From Candidatus Poseidonia alphae (GTDB lineage Archaea; Thermoplasmatota; Poseidoniia; Poseidoniales; Poseidoniaceae), in NCBI GenBank assembly GCA_002505405.1, contig DAVD01000042.1, positions 4,541 through 41,989 of the forward strand: 37,449 nt of DNA, in the 5' to 3' direction. Shown here piece after piece: positions 26,119 to 33,124 of this stretch. The notes under the pieces are model-generated. The model saw nothing but the letters and a program-made list of their open reading frames with translations. It searched no databases and was not told the origin of the DNA. The position numbers and the translations under genes were made by a program. Positions within the stretch are counted from its first letter, which is position 1; each line of letters begins with the position of its first letter.

Positions 26119-26960
26119 TTTTCTTCTTTAACTTCAGAAGTTTCGCTGGATGCAGATTCGGCATCTTTGGTAACCTTCTTGGCTTTTCGCTCTTCAGTTT
26201 TCTTGACCAATTGGTCTCCAAAGTTGCCCATGTTTTCCAGACGTGCCCAAATTCCTGTAGCCTTCTCTTCCTCGGCTGGAATGTACTTGACTAAAAATGC
26301 ACCAAACATGAGGTCAAAAAGACCTTGTCGCATTTCGCTACCGTTCTTGAGGTAACGGTCTACGAACCAAACGATAACAAAAATTGTCCCAAGAGAAAAC
26401 ATAATGATAGCACCGGTATTATCTGCTTCTTTTAGCAATTGAAATTGAGTAAAGATCATGATGGTTCCAATGAGGGAGGATATACCAACCGAATTGACCA
26501 AAAGTCCGTGGAGTTTGTTAGGGTTGGATCCATCCCCACGAACGAATTTAGTCCGAGATACAAATTGTCCTATGTTTCGGCTAAATTTAGTTGGAATCAC
26601 TCCAACGTTAATGATGATGACAAGAATACCAACGGCGTACAGGATTGTGGTGATAATGCTTGTATCGCTAAGTGAGATGAAAATCGCAGCAAAGAGAACA
26701 CCAAAGTTGACGATAAAATTGACCAACCATGATATTCGACGGTTCATGTCAGAGGACAATTCATAATCATCTGACAGGCCTGCTGGACGGGCCCTCTTGG
26801 CGCGGGGAGTCTTCTCTCTCTTAGGACGTGCTGCTTTTGCAACCTTTGTTGCCTTGACCGGTGCAGTCTTAGCCACTGCTTTTGCGACTGCCTTTGCAAC
26901 GGGCTTCTTGTCTTCTTCTGATGCTCCAGCTGCTTTATCCAATAGTCCCATTCGTTTCAC
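26115..26960 (-). CDS. Four-helix membrane protein with histone-H1-like Ala/Lys N-terminal tail
   Basis: I do not recognise this family. The 281-aa protein starts with a basic, low-complexity tail (residues about 16-62) built of Ala-Val-Ala-Lys repeats and Lys-Arg-Pro clusters, like the tails of histone H1 or bacterial H1-like proteins. Four hydrophobic segments follow (ISWLVNFIVNFGVLFAAIFI; ILYAVGILVIIINVGVI; LLVNSVGISSLIGTIMIF; IIMFSLGTIFVIVWFVDRYL). The cytoplasmic C-terminus is rich in Lys and Glu. The tail could bind nucleic acid or anionic lipid, which is inference. A GTG at 26960 overlaps the upstream stop (GTGA); an ATG three codons later is also possible. It lies between the proline-rich gene and the hydrolase gene, overlapping both by 4 bases. 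Confidence 0.75.
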   Translation of the reverse strand: MKRMGLLDKAAGASEEDKKPVAKAVAKAVAKTAPVKATKVAKAARPKREKTPRAKRARPAGLSDDYELSSDMNRRISWLVNFIVNFGVLFAAIFISLSDTSIITTILYAVGILVIIINVGVIPTKFSRNIGQFVSRTKFVRGDGSNPNKLHGLLVNSVGISSLIGTIMIFTQFQLLKEADNTGAIIMFSLGTIFVIVWFVDRYLKNGSEMRQGLFDLMFGAFLVKYIPAEEEKATGIWARLENMGNFGDQLVKKTEERKAKKVTKDAESASSETSEVKEEK

Positions 26961-28000
26961 GCTTCCTTGTATTGATTGCTGATTGCAAGATAGATTGCAA
27001 AGTCCGATGTTTCGGTGAAGGCATTAATTGACTCTTCAGGCATATTGCCGAGTTGGTCATCAACCATATTGTAGAAGATATGGCGGGTTTCTTCGTCTGT
27101 GATTGCAGGGTCTGCAAGGACACCTTTGTAAATTTCAAAATCATCACTTTCTACAAATGCATTCACGATGGCTTCTGGGAGGTGATCTCCGAGTAAATCA
27201 TCAACGATTGAAACAAACTGCACGAAGAGGTCATCGTTGTCCGATGAGGATGTTGCCACAGATGCTTCTTGAACATCCGAACCTGAAGACTCAATGGATT
27301 GTTTGAGTGCCTTACGTTGAGCCATAAGAGATTGTAATGTGGGCGTCAATTCGGCAAGCGTTGCACTGTCACCAATAGATTTTGCTTCTTTGTACAACGG
27401 TTTGAGGGAACGAAGTTCTGCTTCAACTTGCAGGAGTTCACCTTCGAGTGTATCGGGGACGGATGCTTCATCTTCAATGAGTTCAACCACAGGTGCATCG
27501 CGTACTTCGGCCACTTTGTCATCCAATTCAGCCTTGCGCATGACGATAATTTCCCGGTCAAGTGCATGGCCAAACCGGTCAGCATAGCGGTCGAGCAAGG
27601 ACCCTGCTTCTTTGTTTGCGATACGGTCAATATGGCCGTAAATTTGGGGGAGCGGTTTGTTGGACCGTTTTGCCCACAAGTCGTTGTAACCTTTCTCGTC
27701 CGCCAAACCAGAGAGGGTGGTGTTAGGGTCATTGACTGTTGGAACTGGTGTTGGAAGTGGAGCAACCGGGAGCGTTGGGGTTGGGGCGGGCAAGGGCTCC
27801 GCAGCTGGAAGCGGGGGCAAAGGGGCGCTGGGCAATGGTGCTGGAAGCGGTGCCGCTCCGGGAAGGGGTGGTAGCGGTGACCCACCTGGAGGCATCGGTA
27901 GCGGAGGCAATCCCCCTTGTGGCATGGGAAGTCCAGGCGCGGGAAGAGGTGCATCTTGTTTCTTAGATTTCTTACCTCTGCGCAGACCCAAAGGACTCAC
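26957..28000 (-). CDS. Proline-rich coiled-coil protein with a duplicated C-terminal motif
   Basis: I do not recognise this family. The 347-aa protein has a basic tip (MSPLGLRRGKKSKKQ), then about 75 residues of Pro/Leu/Ala/Gly low complexity (PLPAPGLPMP-like units, about 17-90). Next is a conserved-looking segment with LPQIYGHIDRIANKEAGSLL, a helical coiled-coil region (about 180-236) and two related C-terminal motifs. Copy 1 (about 261-295) reads DDLLGDHLPEAIVNAFVESD, then DFEIY; copy 2 (about 307-340) reads DDQLGNMPEESINAFTETSD, then FAIY. The start is GTG. It heads an operon with the Ala/Lys-tailed membrane protein and the hydrolase, each joined by 4-base overlaps. It could be a scaffold or surface-complex component; nothing in it is enzymatic. 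Confidence 0.75.
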   Translation of the reverse strand: MSPLGLRRGKKSKKQDAPLPAPGLPMPQGGLPPLPMPPGGSPLPPLPGAAPLPAPLPSAPLPPLPAAEPLPAPTPTLPVAPLPTPVPTVNDPNTTLSGLADEKGYNDLWAKRSNKPLPQIYGHIDRIANKEAGSLLDRYADRFGHALDREIIVMRKAELDDKVAEVRDAPVVELIEDEASVPDTLEGELLQVEAELRSLKPLYKEAKSIGDSATLAELTPTLQSLMAQRKALKQSIESSGSDVQEASVATSSSDNDDLFVQFVSIVDDLLGDHLPEAIVNAFVESDDFEIYKGVLADPAITDEETRHIFYNMVDDQLGNMPEESINAFTETSDFAIYLAISNQYKEA

Positions 28001-28091
28001 CCCGTATGAAGCGATGGCGAACCACCCTTGAACCTTACCTCAAAACGCTAAGAGAAAATCGGGTTTCGTATTGTTAAGAACGAGCGCCAAA

Positions 28092-29291
28092 TCAGACCAA
28101 TTTAGCCCACCCTTTCAGTACCAAAAACGTAGCACCAGTCTCATGTATGGAAATTCGGTCACCCATTTTTGATTCAAGTCGCCGATCACCAAATTGAGCA
28201 ATGGCGTCATCTACGGTGTATTCTACCTCTATGGACTCGTCCATCCCGAGCGCAAGTGCCTCATGAAGTGGATTGTATGGGTTAGATCCATCGGGGTCCA
28301 ATCGACTTAAGGGAAACTCTGAAACCCTCATCCCAGATTTCCCATGAAGTGAAGTTGGCCAACGGATTTGGCGTCGCACATCGATGGTAACTACCTCATC
28401 CGTTTCTCCAGCCGAACCAAGGACCACCGACGTATCTGATTTGAGAAGATTGAGAAAGAGTGATTGGTATTTTCCGAGGAGCTCAAACCGCCCAGCTTTG
28501 AGGCGCTGGACCCGGTCCTGGTGGTTGACGACATCTGCAAGTTTCCGTATGGATTCGGCTGTTCTCTGGGAAGTCTGTCCTTCGCGGTCGAGAAGAGATT
28601 GCAGTCCTGCTTCAAGTCGTTTCAAATCCTCTGATGATGATGAGTCTTTGTTCGATATACCTCTTAACGTTTGGATCATGTCATCCATCCCGTTGCGAAT
28701 CCGAAGCGTCCATCCTTGGGCGCCATCATCATGGTACCTAGCCAGTCCACCTTTGACATCCACGCCCTCGCCCCGTATGTGGGATACGAGTTCTCGTCTC
28801 GCTTCCGAGTCCAAATGGAAGAGGGAGGGATCTCGATAGTGCAAGTGAAATCCTCGATGCCCTGAGAAGGTGACTTGGAGGTGGTCCTCCTTAAATCCAA
28901 ATTCAGGCTCTAAAAAATCATTCCATAACGACCATGCTTGTTCATGGATCACTTCCAACATACCAGGGAAATCTTTGTCGGTCACTCCCGGCAAGTGGTC
29001 TCCATCCAAATCAAAAATCAAGTCAGCACCCTGCCACAACTTATCAGCCATTTTCATTTCAAACGGTCGCTTCCAGTAGGCCGTTGAATAAAACACAGAA
29101 TGCATAGCACGTTCGGAAAGGAACGAACGGACTTGCTCAACACCAGAAAATGATTTGTGGCGGAGAGGTGGCGCTCCACCAAATGGAATGAACATCCACT
29201 CACGAGATTTCACCCGTGGCGGAGACCACAATGGAGAAGTCCGGTAATATTGTCCAAATCTGTGTGCGAAGCGGGCCCATCCTTGTGACAT
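28092..29291 (-). CDS. priS: DNA primase small (catalytic) subunit PriS
   Basis: PriS makes RNA/DNA primers for replication together with PriL. The 399-aa protein has the archaeo-eukaryotic primase core: FIPFGGAPPLRHKSF near residue 35-48, the catalytic acidic pair in LIFDLDGDHL (Asp94, Asp96), and the nucleotide-binding SGHRGFHLHYRD (about 143-154). A third catalytic Asp is expected in the later TIDVRRQIRWP region, which matches the family. The start ATG is preceded by GGGGGG six bases upstream. It follows a small Cys/His gene and the DOHH-like gene on the same strand. priL is not in the window. Confidence 0.95.
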   Translation of the reverse strand: MSQGWARFAHRFGQYYRTSPLWSPPRVKSREWMFIPFGGAPPLRHKSFSGVEQVRSFLSERAMHSVFYSTAYWKRPFEMKMADKLWQGADLIFDLDGDHLPGVTDKDFPGMLEVIHEQAWSLWNDFLEPEFGFKEDHLQVTFSGHRGFHLHYRDPSLFHLDSEARRELVSHIRGEGVDVKGGLARYHDDGAQGWTLRIRNGMDDMIQTLRGISNKDSSSSEDLKRLEAGLQSLLDREGQTSQRTAESIRKLADVVNHQDRVQRLKAGRFELLGKYQSLFLNLLKSDTSVVLGSAGETDEVVTIDVRRQIRWPTSLHGKSGMRVSEFPLSRLDPDGSNPYNPLHEALALGMDESIEVEYTVDDAIAQFGDRRLESKMGDRISIHETGATFLVLKGWAKLV

Positions 29292-29342
29292 TCAAACCCC
29301 CCTTTACCTGCAAGTACGGCTGAGGGTTCTTGAAGGAATCCA

Positions 29343-29555
29343 TCAAGATTCATTCTTCATCCAAAAGCGCTCATCTGCTTCCGAAATCTTTGTTTTCGAA
29401 CCAGCACCAGTTGCATCAACATAATGGTCCCAGCACATGTAATATTTGTCGACAACCATAGCGTTACCGAACGTTAAGCGGATGCCACATTCGTGACAGC
29501 GGGGGCCAAGCTCTCCATTGGGGGCCTGTGCAAGTTGGATATGTTCGTGTGGCAT
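29343..29555 (-). CDS. Small Cys/His protein, possible zinc binder
   Basis: A 70-aa protein. CHEC (Cys20, Cys23) and CWDH (Cys41, His44) form a Cx2C-x17-Cx2H arrangement that could hold zinc. The rest is polar, and no family is recognised. The ATG has AAGGA about seven bases upstream. It lies between the DOHH-like gene (58 bases upstream) and priS (51 bases downstream), all on the minus strand, and is probably co-transcribed with them. Confidence 0.7.
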   Translation of the reverse strand: MPHEHIQLAQAPNGELGPRCHECGIRLTFGNAMVVDKYYMCWDHYVDATGAGSKTKISEADERFWMKNES

Positions 29556-29613
29556 TGTAATCCTTCCTATTTGTGCGAACCCATTCTAGTCTTTGAACTT
29601 GAGGGATGAAATC

Positions 29614-30102
29614 TTACCATTCTGCGGATTCAAACTCGGAACCGCTGACCCAAGCCAATAAATCCAGAGCGACGATGCAGGATTCAGAGACTTCAGGAAG
29701 AGGGTCTTTTGTGAACCGTTCCAAGACAGGTATGATGCTTCGGTCACCTATAGCTCCCATGGCTTCAGCTGCTTCATGGCGGACCATCACATGCTCGTTT
29801 GAATCGATAAGTCGTTCGGTAAGTGTGGGGAGGCAAACGGGATTTTGCATTTGGCCCAAGACATAGGCGAGTTCGTGGCGAAGAAGTGCACTGGATGTGA
29901 CAAAACCCTTGCACAACGCCAAGCATGCTTCGTCACTTCGTTCATTACGAAGAGAAAATACAGCCCGCATCCGCTGGAACATAGGGAGTGATTCGTTTTG
30001 AAGCGCATTGCTCCATTGGGAAACATTCCCGTCAGAGGTCGGTGGAGCAGGGTCAACCGAGCCGTATTGGCTCTGTCGTGGTTTACGCTCATCCTGGGGC
30101 AT
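29614..30102 (-). CDS. Half-length deoxyhypusine hydroxylase-like HEAT-repeat protein
   Basis: 162 aa from the ATG at 30102, which has GAGGT upstream; a longer frame from 30150 would overlap mqnD. The HEAT repeats contain SALLRHELAYVLGQMQNP (His76-Glu77) and VMVRHEAAEAMGAIGD (His109-Glu110). Both are strikingly like DOHH motifs (KHELAYCLGQMQD and MVRHEAGEALGAIGD in the human protein), and the 33-residue His-His spacing equals that within each half of human DOHH. Upstream FQRMRAVFSLRN and downstream PEVSESCIVALDLLAW also match. DOHH uses a diiron site to turn deoxyhypusine into hypusine on eIF5A. Eukaryotic DOHH has two such halves; this protein has one, so a dimer would be needed for four His-Glu pairs. 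Another HEAT-repeat function remains possible. Confidence 0.75.
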   Translation of the reverse strand: MPQDERKPRQSQYGSVDPAPPTSDGNVSQWSNALQNESLPMFQRMRAVFSLRNERSDEACLALCKGFVTSSALLRHELAYVLGQMQNPVCLPTLTERLIDSNEHVMVRHEAAEAMGAIGDRSIIPVLERFTKDPLPEVSESCIVALDLLAWVSGSEFESAEW

Positions 30103-30112
30103 GGATACGACC

Positions 30113-30994
30113 TCAAGCAGCACCGATGAAGTCAATGTCTTGAACATCAAAGTCGGCCTGTATCAAGCCGAGTTTTTGCCCTTCAACAATAAATTGTCTG
30201 ACCGAGGCCCTGCCTTCATCTTCATAGTCAATGGTTCGGTCGTTGACGTACATCCCAACGAATTCTTTGTTGGTATCATCATCAATACCCCGACCCCATT
30301 CCTTAGCAAATTCAAGAGCATCTTCAGGGGATTTGAGTGCATATTCAATGCTCATCTTCGTGTAGAGTGTGATGTCTTCCATAACCGACTGGCCAAGATC
30401 TCTTCGGACCACGTTTCCGCCAAGAGGCATGGGCCAATTTTCTGTCCGCCCATTCCACCACTTGCCGAGGTCGATTAAAACATCGAGATCATGGTCCACG
30501 TAGGTCAGTTGACCCTCATGTATGATGAGCCCGCTTTTGTATGTGCCATCAAGGATTCTTGGAATGATTTCATCGAAGGGTACAACGGCAACTTCACAGT
30601 CACCCCAAGCAAGGCGAAGGCCGAGATAGGCACTGGTTTTCAAACCTGGAACGGCGATCACATTGGAGCGAGCTTCTTCCTCTGAGACTCCAGACATTGC
30701 GACGACCATCGGACCATATCCTTCGCCCATGGAGGCTCCACAGTTCATGAGAGCGTAGTGCTTTGCAATCTCAGGGTAAGCATGGATCGAAACAGCAGAA
30801 ACTTCCAAATCTTGATTCATCGCCCTGTGATTGAGCGTTTCAATGTCTTGAAGTTCGTGCACAAATCGGTACCCGGGGGTAGGAAAGGCCCCGGTGGTCA
30901 TGGCATGAAACATGAAGGCGTCGTCAGGGTCAGGGCTGTGTCCGATTCTAACGATTTTATTTCCGTCTTCATCCAGGGGTAGTACTACGTCCAT
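30113..30994 (-). CDS. mqnD: MqnD-like 1,4-dihydroxy-6-naphthoate synthase
   Basis: MqnD turns cyclic dehypoxanthinyl futalosine into 1,4-dihydroxy-6-naphthoate in the futalosine route to menaquinone. The protein (293 aa from the ATG at 30994) has the periplasmic-binding-like fold of the MqnA/MqnD family: IRIGHSPDPDDAFMFHA style opening (IVRIGHSPDPDDAFMFHA here), LEVSAVSIHAYPEIAKHYAL, GEGYGPMVVA, PGLKTSAYLGLRLA, and GLIIHEGQLTYVDHDL, with the MqnD-type His in IIHEGQ. A TTG at 31027 would lengthen it slightly. It follows mqnA by 71 bases and precedes the DOHH-like gene by 10 bases on the same strand. Confidence 0.87.
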   Translation of the reverse strand: MDVVLPLDEDGNKIVRIGHSPDPDDAFMFHAMTTGAFPTPGYRFVHELQDIETLNHRAMNQDLEVSAVSIHAYPEIAKHYALMNCGASMGEGYGPMVVAMSGVSEEEARSNVIAVPGLKTSAYLGLRLAWGDCEVAVVPFDEIIPRILDGTYKSGLIIHEGQLTYVDHDLDVLIDLGKWWNGRTENWPMPLGGNVVRRDLGQSVMEDITLYTKMSIEYALKSPEDALEFAKEWGRGIDDDTNKEFVGMYVNDRTIDYEDEGRASVRQFIVEGQKLGLIQADFDVQDIDFIGAA

Positions 30995-31065
30995 GTACTC
31001 GCCAATCTCCAGCCCTTCAAGAACCAACCGTTCAAAAAATTAAACAATAAATCCGAAAGATGGCA

Positions 31066-31860
31066 TTACCATGCAAATTCAAGTTCATCAGGAAGATGAC
31101 AAGCTTCACTCAAAAAGCGATGCAGGCCGTTCATGTGATGGGGGTCAAGGCGATTGAAGACCTCTCCGAAATATTGATCCAATCGCTCATGAGACAAATC
31201 CGAACGGCCCATAGCCCATTGAATCACTGCCTCTCGCTTTTCATCAGAATCTTCAAACGCCACCAGTCCAGTGAGTAGAGCCGCGTGCGCCTCTTGAAGC
31301 ACATTGATGGGCGTATCCTTACGTGCGACAAATACCCCAAAGATCATCGGCAAGCCAAACAATTCCAGCCATGCCTGGCCGAGGTCAAGTTGAACCATAT
31401 CGGGGAATTCTTTTGCCGCCTCAAGCGCCCTATCACCAATTAACAAACAACCGTCCGCCCTAGCGAGCATCGATTCATAATCTGGGCCGGTTGTGAAATA
31501 GTCAATGACTCGACCGGATTGAGCAATGAGATACTTCAATAGAGCAACTGAGGTTGCAGAATCTGTTGGAAGAGCAATCGTTTTCATTGAATCAAGAGGA
31601 ACTGCTCCGAACAAGAGTACGCTCCCAACTTCGCCTTGTGAACCAATCCCGATGTCAGGGAGCAGTACAAGTTCGTTCGCATGTTTGGCGTAGTCCGCAG
31701 CAGGGATGGGGGCTAAAACACAATCTTTACGAAGAACATGGCCGGTTAGCCATGCGGGTGGGGCAGAAAGAACGTTCCATTTCTCAGGAAGGTCGTGAAA
31801 CAGTGGGTCGCAATTGAGGAATGCGACACGACCAATCGTAGATTTCCATGAATCTGTCAT
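31066..31860 (-). CDS. mqnA: MqnA-like chorismate dehydratase
   Basis: MqnA dehydrates chorismate to 3-enolpyruvyl-benzoate, the first step of the futalosine pathway. The 264-aa protein has the family opening GRVAFLNCDPLFHDL, a substrate-loop region LAPIPAADYAKHANELVLLPDIGIG, a middle SVLLFGAVPLDSMKTIALP and ADGCLLIGDRALEA, then WLELFGLPMIFGVFVARKD. These fit MqnA and not MqnD. The ATG at 31860 has AGGTGAG just upstream; the GTG at 31869 is weaker. It starts 9 bases after the mqnE stop, so the two are coupled. Confidence 0.9.
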   Translation of the reverse strand: MTDSWKSTIGRVAFLNCDPLFHDLPEKWNVLSAPPAWLTGHVLRKDCVLAPIPAADYAKHANELVLLPDIGIGSQGEVGSVLLFGAVPLDSMKTIALPTDSATSVALLKYLIAQSGRVIDYFTTGPDYESMLARADGCLLIGDRALEAAKEFPDMVQLDLGQAWLELFGLPMIFGVFVARKDTPINVLQEAHAALLTGLVAFEDSDEKREAVIQWAMGRSDLSHERLDQYFGEVFNRLDPHHMNGLHRFLSEACHLPDELEFAW

Positions 31861-31869
31861 CAAACTCAC

Positions 31870-33081
31870 CTATTGGGCCATCTTGAGGTTTCGCCTTGGT
31901 GAAGGCTTTGGGGGGACATAAACGTTGAAGGATTCGTAAGTTGTATTTCTTTGGACGGGTTGACAACCAGCATCGGTAATAATTCGAGCAAGTCTTGTCC
32001 GGTCATGGTCCAAGGGTGCAGTAGAACCTGCAAGATGCATAATGGACTCTTTTTGAACCGTCCCATCGATGTCGTCGGCTCCATATTGGAGAGCGAGTTC
32101 CGCAACATGGTCTCCAATATTCATCCGATATGCCTTGATATGGGGGATATTTGGAATCATCAGCCGGGAAACAGCAATGGTTCGAAGAACCTCGGAACCG
32201 GTCGCCAGTTGAGCTTGGGGTAGGCGAGAAGAGTCAGGAAGGAACGGATACGGGACGAAGCATTGGAATCCGGAGGTTTGTGATTGAAGTTCTCTAAGCA
32301 AGATCATATGTTGTACCCGTTGAGCAAGGGATTCAACGGTTCCAAAAAGCATGGTGCAGTTTGACGGTATGCCAAGTTCATGAGCCTCCCTGTGAATACG
32401 AATGTATTCTTCGGAACTTTCTTTGCCGTTGCAGATGATTGAACGTACATCATCATCCAAAATTTCAGCACCACCGCCGGGCAACGAGGTGAGCCCTGCA
32501 TCATGCAGTCGGCGGAGCACCTCTTTGGTGGGAATAGAGGACAGTTGCCCGAGATGTTTGATCTCTACAGCCGTCAAGGCCTTGATTGAGACATGTGGAA
32601 ATTCTTCTCTGACTCGCTTGAACAGGGATTCGTAATGAGCCACATCCCAATCGGGGTGGAGTCCTCCAACCGAGTGAACCTCATCAACATACGGAGCATA
32701 GCGTTCGAGGTCAACGATGTACTCTTGAATGTCCATGGAATAGGCATCGTCTGCTTTAGGCCCACGACGAAATGCGCAAAATCGGCATGCAAGTACACAA
32801 ACATTGGTTTGGTTGATGTGGACGTTGCTGTTGAAATATGCATGATTTCCAAATCTGGACGTTCGAACATGGTGAGCCAATTGACCGACTTCGTGAAGGT
32901 TGGGATGCTCATACAATCTTACGCCATCGTCCAAACTAAGGTGGACTCCGTCGGCCACCCGTTGAACGATGTCTTGTATTGCATCAGACCAATCGGACAC
33001 TGGAAGGAGGGCATTGCTGAGGCGTTCCAGCCAATCGCCATTTGACCCAGCTAATTTTCGGTCGGACGACCAGTTCTCCAT
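31870..33081 (-). CDS. mqnE: Aminofutalosine synthase MqnE (radical SAM)
   Basis: MqnE joins 3-enolpyruvyl-benzoate and adenosine from SAM to make aminofutalosine. The 403-aa radical SAM protein has the cluster motif in NVCVLACRFCAF (Cys95, Cys99, Cys102), then VDEVHSVGGLHPDWDVAHYE, IKALTAVEIKHLGQL, GLTSLPGGGAEILDDDVR and SGFQCFVPYPFLPDSS. The GGLHPD and GGGAEIL signatures separate MqnE/MqnC from other radical SAM enzymes, and the sequence fits MqnE better than MqnC. It is first in mqnE-mqnA-mqnD. The remaining futalosine steps (MqnB and MqnC) are not encoded in the window. Confidence 0.92.
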   Translation of the reverse strand: MENWSSDRKLAGSNGDWLERLSNALLPVSDWSDAIQDIVQRVADGVHLSLDDGVRLYEHPNLHEVGQLAHHVRTSRFGNHAYFNSNVHINQTNVCVLACRFCAFRRGPKADDAYSMDIQEYIVDLERYAPYVDEVHSVGGLHPDWDVAHYESLFKRVREEFPHVSIKALTAVEIKHLGQLSSIPTKEVLRRLHDAGLTSLPGGGAEILDDDVRSIICNGKESSEEYIRIHREAHELGIPSNCTMLFGTVESLAQRVQHMILLRELQSQTSGFQCFVPYPFLPDSSRLPQAQLATGSEVLRTIAVSRLMIPNIPHIKAYRMNIGDHVAELALQYGADDIDGTVQKESIMHLAGSTAPLDHDRTRLARIITDAGCQPVQRNTTYESFNVYVPPKPSPRRNLKMAQ

Positions 33082-33124
33082 GTTGCTACGCTAGCACAAC
33101 GCCTTCATGAAGATGTGCTTCTCA

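Noticed and set aside
27717..28031. Glycine-rich plus-strand frames opposite the proline-rich gene
   Set aside because: Mirror image of Pro codons (CCN read as NGG); the minus-strand frame has a start, operon overlaps and a conserved-looking C-terminus.
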